From Candidatus Dormiibacterota bacterium (GTDB lineage Bacteria > Chloroflexota > Dormibacteria > UBA8260): a stretch of 10,495 nt of DNA. Within the stretch, counting starts at the first letter, position 1. Each line of letters opens with the position of its first letter. The stretch spans positions 1 to 10,495 of the forward strand of contig CATPCA010000083.1 in assembly GCA_955652545.1 (NCBI GenBank), read 5' to 3'. The position numbers and the translations under genes are program-made. The notes under the pieces were generated by a model. The model did not search any database. It was not told the DNA's origin and worked only from the letters and a program-made list of their open reading frames with translations. Below are positions 7,321 through 10,495 of the stretch, in pieces.

Positions 7321-7344
7321 CGGCTGTGTAGGCGGCTGTGTTGG
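7321..7344. repeat. Imperfect tandem 12-base repeat before the cytochrome block
   Basis: CGGCTGTGTAGG (7321-7332) is followed directly by CGGCTGTGTTGG (7333-7344), 11 of 12 bases matching. It lies 6 bases before the ATG of the small membrane peptide and within the 131-base divergent region, so it could be a regulator site; its second copy runs into the weak ribosome site GGGAAG. Confidence 0.45.
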
Positions 7345-7350
7345 GAAGAA

Positions 7351-7488
7351 ATGGTCGAACGCGTCATCCTCGCCCTCCGTTCGGACTTCGGATGCCTGGT
7401 CATCATCGTTGCCTTCGTGATCATCATGATCTCGACCATCGTCTTCGCCAACATCATCACCCCGCCGTCCAACAACCCCTTCGTGTGA
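7351..7488 (+). CDS. 45-residue single-helix membrane peptide
   Basis: Short peptide beginning MVERVILALRSDFG, then a strongly hydrophobic helix (about residues 14-36, CLVIIVAFVIIMIS onward) and a short tail ending PPSNNPFV. Charged residues are only at the N-terminal side (E3, R4, R11, D12), so the N-terminus is probably cytoplasmic. ATG 7351 follows GGGAAGAA; a GTG at 7300 would add 17 Arg-rich residues that look non-coding. It lies 67 bases before the Rieske gene on the same strand, at the head of the oxidoreductase genes. Small one-helix subunits are usual in cytochrome b6f (PetG, PetL, PetM, PetN) and other respiratory complexes, so an accessory subunit is a reasonable guess. No sequence match to those is claimed. 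It could also be unrelated to the complex. Confidence 0.6.
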   Translation: MVERVILALRSDFGCLVIIVAFVIIMISTIVFANIITPPSNNPFV

Positions 7489-7490
7489 CG

Positions 7491-7513
7491 GCGGTGGCCC
7501 CCGCGACCACCGC
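7491..7513. other. GC-rich hairpin between small peptide and Rieske genes
   Basis: Inverted repeat GCGGTGG (7491-7497) and CCACCGC (7507-7513) with a nine-base loop, starting two bases after the stop codon of the 45-residue peptide. It could end or stabilise the short message, or separate it from a new start for the Rieske operon. No T-run follows; instead TAGAATT comes next. Confidence 0.4.
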
Positions 7514-7519
7514 TAGAAT
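7514..7519 (+). promoter_or_regulatory. Possible -10 box for the Rieske-cytochrome operon
   Basis: TAGAAT fits the TANNNT consensus of high-GC bacteria and is the most AT-rich hexamer of the gap. It is 36 bases upstream of the Rieske ATG, whose ribosome site TGAGG (7546-7550) is five bases from the start. No good -35 hexamer is visible; the expected region falls inside the hairpin. Confidence 0.35.
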
Positions 7520-7555
7520 TCGCGCTGACGCCGTTCTCCCCGTCCTGAGGCTCTC

Positions 7556-8221
7556 ATGGCGCTGAATCCGTACGACACCCCTCGCGGCAGGTTGCGTTCG
7601 CGCGTCGAAACGACGCGACGGCAATTCCTGTTGCTGGTCGGCACCGTCGGGGCGGTGGGCGCCACTCTCTTCGGCGGCATCGAGCTGTTGAAGTTCATGT
7701 TCCCTGCGGCCACCCTCGAATCGCCGCCAGAGTTCAAGACGGGGTTCACCGTCGCGGACCTGACGGGCAACGGCACGCTCAAGGTCAACGTCCTCAGCGA
7801 GACCGCCAACCGGGTCACGGTGGTCCTGGACTCGACCGGGATCTACGCCGTGTACCTGGTCTGCACCCACCTGGGGTGCACACCGAACTATGTCAGCGAC
7901 GTCACCAGCGGCACCGGCGTCGACGACAAGTCGACCGCGGTCGGTCAGCACTACACCGCCGAGGGCAGTGCCAGCACCACGCGCAACGGCTGGGCGTGTC
8001 CCTGCCACGGCAGCCGCTACTACATCGACTCGACCAACTTCTACGGGCCGGCGCCCAGGCCGATGGACTGGGTGGATATCCAGCTCGCACCGGACAAGCG
8101 CTTCGTCGTGAACCGGGGGGCGATCACCGTGTACCGCCAGGCCGGCGACACCAGCGTCCCGAAGTGGCGGCTGGACCCGGCCACCGGCAAGAGCAACGGC
8201 AAGACGGTCGGCGTCACCTAG
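7556..8221 (+). CDS. petC: Rieske iron-sulfur subunit of a cytochrome b6-type complex
   Basis: Carries the high-potential 2Fe-2S cluster that takes an electron from quinol at the Qo site and passes it to cytochrome c. The 221-residue protein starts with a twin-arginine type membrane anchor (TTRRQFLLLVG, R21-R22; helix about 24-44), followed by the soluble domain. Cluster motifs are complete: CTHLGC at 103-108 and CPCHGS at 148-153, giving ligands C103, H105, C148, H151 and the disulfide pair C108-C150. GPAPRP follows at 164-169. The two motifs are separated by 39 residues, against about 12-14 in b6f and bc1 Rieske proteins; the extra segment (about 109-147) is rich in Gly, Ser, Thr and Asp. 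TGAGG five bases before the ATG fixes the start. First gene of a Rieske, cytochrome b, subunit IV, cytochrome c series. The symbol follows b6f naming; qcrA would serve equally. Confidence 0.93.
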   Translation: MALNPYDTPRGRLRSRVETTRRQFLLLVGTVGAVGATLFGGIELLKFMFPAATLESPPEFKTGFTVADLTGNGTLKVNVLSETANRVTVVLDSTGIYAVYLVCTHLGCTPNYVSDVTSGTGVDDKSTAVGQHYTAEGSASTTRNGWACPCHGSRYYIDSTNFYGPAPRPMDWVDIQLAPDKRFVVNRGAITVYRQAGDTSVPKWRLDPATGKSNGKTVGVT

Positions 8222-8228
8222 CATCAAG

Positions 8229-8264
8229 ATGAGAGAAAGAGGGCCGATGGGGGAGATGCGGTGA
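8229..8264 (+). other. Possible 11-codon leader frame overlapping the cytochrome b start
   Basis: ATG 8229 opens a short frame ([11 protein letters not shown]) whose stop TGA, 8262-8264, overlaps the GTG start of the cytochrome b gene. It spans the only gap between the Rieske and cytochrome b genes. It may be accidental; if translated, it would couple ribosome termination to the GTG start. Confidence 0.2.
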
Positions 8265-8992
8265 GCGCCCGTCCGACCGAGGGCAATCCCCTGCGCGCGT
8301 TCGCCTCGCAGGTATGGGGCTCGATCTTCCGGCATGGCCTTCCCACCACCGACAAGGTGGCGGCCCGCACAGCGCTGACCAACTTCTTCCTGCACATTCA
8401 CCCGGTCCGGGTGAAGAAGTCGGCAATCCGCGTGAGCTACACGCTGTGCCTCGGCGGCCTGTCCTTCTTCCTGTTCATCCTGCTGACCATCAGCGGGCTC
8501 TTCCTGATGTTCTATTACATCCCGTCGGTGGACCAGGCCTACCAGAACATGAAGGATCTGCAGTTCGTCGCCACCTTCGGCTTGGTGATCCGCAACCTGC
8601 ACCGCTGGGCTGCCCACGGGATGGTCATCACCGTCTGGCTGCACATGGCCCGCGTGTTCTACCAGGGCTCGTACAAGCCACCCCGGGAGTTCAACTGGGC
8701 GATCGGCACGCTCCTGCTGCTGACGACCCTGCTGCTCTCGTTCTCCGGCTACCTCCTGCCGTGGGACCAGCTGGCGGTCTGGGCGATCACGGTCGGCACC
8801 AACATGGCCAAGTACGCGCCGATCGCCGGTCCCTACACCCGCTACCTGCTGCTGGGGGGCCGCAACGTGGGCCAGGGAGCGCTCATACGCTTCTATGTCT
8901 TACACGTCGTCGCCCTGCCCCTCATCGGGTTCATCCTGATGGTCATACACTTCTGGCGCGTCCGCAAAGACGGGTTCACGGGAGGCCTCTGA
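8261..8992 (+). CDS. petB: Cytochrome b6-type subunit (N-terminal half of cytochrome b)
   Basis: Four-helix diheme subunit that moves electrons across the membrane between the Qo and Qi quinone sites. The 243-residue length and four-helix layout match b6, not full-length cytochrome b. Heme ligands are H114 and H128 (13 residues between) in helix B, and H215 and H230 (14 between) in helix D; 14 is the b6 spacing, 13 that of bc1. SGYLLPWDQ at 162-170 is the conserved helix C motif. C63, in CLGGLSF, is 24 positions from the end of FYY exactly as Cys35 is in chloroplast b6, the residue that binds heme c(i). About 25 extra N-terminal residues precede the b6-like part. The GTG start is supported by GGGGGAG (8249-8255) five bases upstream. 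The next gene supplies the remaining helices. Confidence 0.95.
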   Translation: MSARPTEGNPLRAFASQVWGSIFRHGLPTTDKVAARTALTNFFLHIHPVRVKKSAIRVSYTLCLGGLSFFLFILLTISGLFLMFYYIPSVDQAYQNMKDLQFVATFGLVIRNLHRWAAHGMVITVWLHMARVFYQGSYKPPREFNWAIGTLLLLTTLLLSFSGYLLPWDQLAVWAITVGTNMAKYAPIAGPYTRYLLLGGRNVGQGALIRFYVLHVVALPLIGFILMVIHFWRVRKDGFTGGL

Positions 8993-8995
8993 GCG

Positions 8996-9598
8996 ATGGC
9001 GACTGTGGTCGGCGGTACCCCGGGCAGCCCCGGCGGCGGCGACGAACGGCCCCCCGTGCCCAGCCCGACCCGGCGGGCGGTGCCGGTGCGCACCCCGCGA
9101 CCGCGCGGCACCGGGCCTGAACTTGCCGCCACACCACTGGTGGTGCGCCGCCGCGAGGAGGAGGAGACCGTGGTCACCTTCCCGGCGCTGGTCTGGAAGG
9201 AGTTCCTCGCCGGCCTTGCCGCGTTCATCTTCCTTCTGGGTGTGTCGATCCAGGTCAACGCCCCCCTGCTGGCGCGTGCCAATACGGCGATCACCCCCAA
9301 CCCGGCCAAGGCCCCGTGGTACTTCGTCGGCCTCCAGGAGCTGCTCGAGCGCTTCCCGCCGGTGATGGCCGGGGTGGCCTTCCCCAGCTTCGTGATCATC
9401 TTCATGCTGCTGACCCCGTACCTTGATCGCAACCCGAGCCGGCGCCCCCAGGACCGCAAGGTGGCGATCGCCCTGTTCACCATCTATCTCTGCCTGGCGG
9501 TCTCGTTCGTGGTGATCGGAGTGTTCTTCCGCGGGCTGGCGTTCAACTGGGACTGGACTCGCATCCTCGGCCACCCGGGGGTCAAGCCGGCGGTATGA
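8996..9598 (+). CDS. petD: Subunit IV-type subunit (C-terminal half of cytochrome b)
   Basis: Completes the cytochrome b core with three helices (about 68-88, 124-141, 155-178) and carries the Qo-site loop. In NPAKAPWYFVGLQELL (102-117) the canonical PEWY reads APWY, so the glutamate involved in proton release from quinol is a proline. The RGLAFNWDW end resembles the C-terminal region of QcrC-type proteins, but there is no CxxCH, so this is not a fused b-c subunit. An N-terminal extension of about 60 residues is rich in Pro, Gly and Arg and ends in a charged patch RRREEEE (51-57); it is absent from plant subunit IV. It starts 3 bases after the cytochrome b stop with GGAGG (8981-8985) upstream, and its own stop overlaps the next gene as ATGA. 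Confidence 0.88.
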   Translation: MATVVGGTPGSPGGGDERPPVPSPTRRAVPVRTPRPRGTGPELAATPLVVRRREEEETVVTFPALVWKEFLAGLAAFIFLLGVSIQVNAPLLARANTAITPNPAKAPWYFVGLQELLERFPPVMAGVAFPSFVIIFMLLTPYLDRNPSRRPQDRKVAIALFTIYLCLAVSFVVIGVFFRGLAFNWDWTRILGHPGVKPAV

Positions 9599-10495
9599 GG
9601 TGGCTGTTCGTCGCGCTGTCGGCAGTGCTGATCGCGATGGTGGGCGTCGCCGCGGCGCGTGACAGCGTGGATCGCGACTACCTGTCCATCCAGCAGCGCT
9701 ACCAGAGCGACTACAACACCACCGCTTTCAACATCCAGATCCAGCAGATCTTTCCCACGTTCGCCGATGCCAAGCGCGGTGACACATTCCGTGTCGAGCG
9801 GTGCATCTCCTGCCATGTGCCCGACATCGGGACCATCGGACCGGAGCTGGCGGCGCAACGCCTTGCCAAGGACTTCATGAAGTACGAGCCCAACGCGCAG
9901 GCGATCATCACCCAGAACCATCTCACCGGCGTCCACCCCGCCTACATCGCCAACGGTCCCAGCGTCGCCAGCTCCACCGGCCAGGGCTTCGCCCCCGCCA
10001 TGGACTACTCCATCTATGGAATCACCGGCACCGGGTTCCAGCCGTTCACGGTCACCGGCACCGCCACCAACGCCAAGCAGGGCTACCAGATCGACCCGAC
10101 CACCGTCCTGCCCGGGCCGCTGCCTGCGTCAGTTGACCCGAAGGTCCTCAATGCCGGCGAGCCCAACCCGGTAGCGCAGAAGATCGGCATCGACCAGGTC
10201 GGCTGCATCGTCTGCCACAACGGCGGCCGGCTGGCGCTCGACCTGAGCTCGACGGGGGCGCACCAGAACCTCATCATCAACCCGGAGTACGACTTCACCG
10301 CCGGCGCCCAGCTCTACTACAAGTACTGCGTGACCTGTCACGGCGTCCAGGGCGAGGGGGGCAAGGGGCCCCCGCTCAGCAACCAGGACCGGCTCGGGTA
10401 TTTCAACGAGGACTACTACTACCGCTGCATCGAGTACGGCTTCACCGACTTCGAGCACATCGGCAGCATCTTGCCCGACTGGGGTTCGGTCGCAC
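9595..10495 (+). CDS. Multiheme cytochrome c of the b6-type complex (3' end outside window)
   Basis: Open without a stop to the window edge: 300 codons are visible. Start ATG 9595 overlaps the subunit IV stop TGA (9596-9598), so the two are translationally coupled. An N-terminal hydrophobic segment (residues 3-21, VALSAVLIAMVGVAAA) is a signal peptide or anchor. Three heme-binding sites are seen: CISCH at 70-74, CIVCH at 204-208 and CVTCH at 245-249; the last opens a class I-like domain (GEGGKGPPL). The segment before heme 1, with an IQQIF..RVERCISCH pattern, resembles the first part of multiheme cytochromes encoded beside bc complexes in other bacteria (from memory). The 130 residues between hemes 1 and 2 are rich in Gly, Thr and Pro and not recognised. 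It probably takes the place of cytochrome f or c1, accepting electrons from the Rieske protein outside the membrane. More hemes may lie beyond the edge. Confidence 0.9.
   Translation, partial: MRWLFVALSAVLIAMVGVAAARDSVDRDYLSIQQRYQSDYNTTAFNIQIQQIFPTFADAKRGDTFRVERCISCHVPDIGTIGPELAAQRLAKDFMKYEPNAQAIITQNHLTGVHPAYIANGPSVASSTGQGFAPAMDYSIYGITGTGFQPFTVTGTATNAKQGYQIDPTTVLPGPLPASVDPKVLNAGEPNPVAQKIGIDQVGCIVCHNGGRLALDLSSTGAHQNLIINPEYDFTAGAQLYYKYCVTCHGVQGEGGKGPPLSNQDRLGYFNEDYYYRCIEYGFTDFEHIGSILPDWGSVA

Noticed and set aside
7457..8644. 395-codon open frame on the minus strand
   Set aside because: Antisense to the Rieske and cytochrome b genes, which have complete cofactor motifs; the reverse product has no recognisable feature.
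8996..9598. Subunit IV as a fused cytochrome b-c protein (Bacillus QcrC type)
   Set aside because: No CxxCH occurs in the 200 residues; the hemes are encoded by the separate downstream gene.

Overview
High-GC bacterial DNA of about 10.5 kb, with long antisense shadow frames, GTG/TTG starts and several ATGA start/stop overlaps. Gene content points to a heterotrophic, respiring bacterium of the high-GC Terrabacteria type (Chloroflexota, Dormibacterota or Actinomycetota-like). No rRNA, tRNA or lineage marker settles this, so the placement is inference. No mobile element, CRISPR array or RNA gene was found.

Layout. (1) 110-3505, plus strand: a membrane-anchored GAF-GGDEF diguanylate cyclase, then a DHA2-type 14-helix drug exporter. 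(2) 4334-3516, 5179-4331 and 6204-5179, minus strand: a tight fabH-accD-accA operon. It encodes the carboxyltransferase half of acetyl-CoA carboxylase plus the ketoacyl synthase that uses its product, so it forms an initiation module for fatty acid synthesis. Both internal junctions are 4-base ATGA overlaps. (3) 6290-7219: a three-helix membrane protein of unknown function (plus) converging, with a 3-base gap, on a 166-residue soluble protein (minus) built from two copies of one motif. (4) 7351-10495, plus strand: a 45-residue single-helix peptide, then a Rieske protein, a cytochrome b6-type subunit, a subunit IV-type subunit and a cytochrome c with at least three hemes. The cytochrome c gene runs off the right edge.

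The fourth block is the most informative. It encodes a quinol:cytochrome c oxidoreductase of the split b6/subunit IV type. The heme-ligand spacing in helix D is that of b6, and a cysteine aligns with the heme c(i) cysteine of b6f. The Qo-site motif reads APWY instead of PEWY, the Rieske protein carries a large insertion between its two cluster-binding motifs, and the electron acceptor is a multiheme cytochrome c rather than cytochrome f or c1. The most novel-looking items are this cytochrome, the small membrane peptide at the head of the block, the duplicated-motif protein, and short direct repeats in the two divergent intergenic regions.
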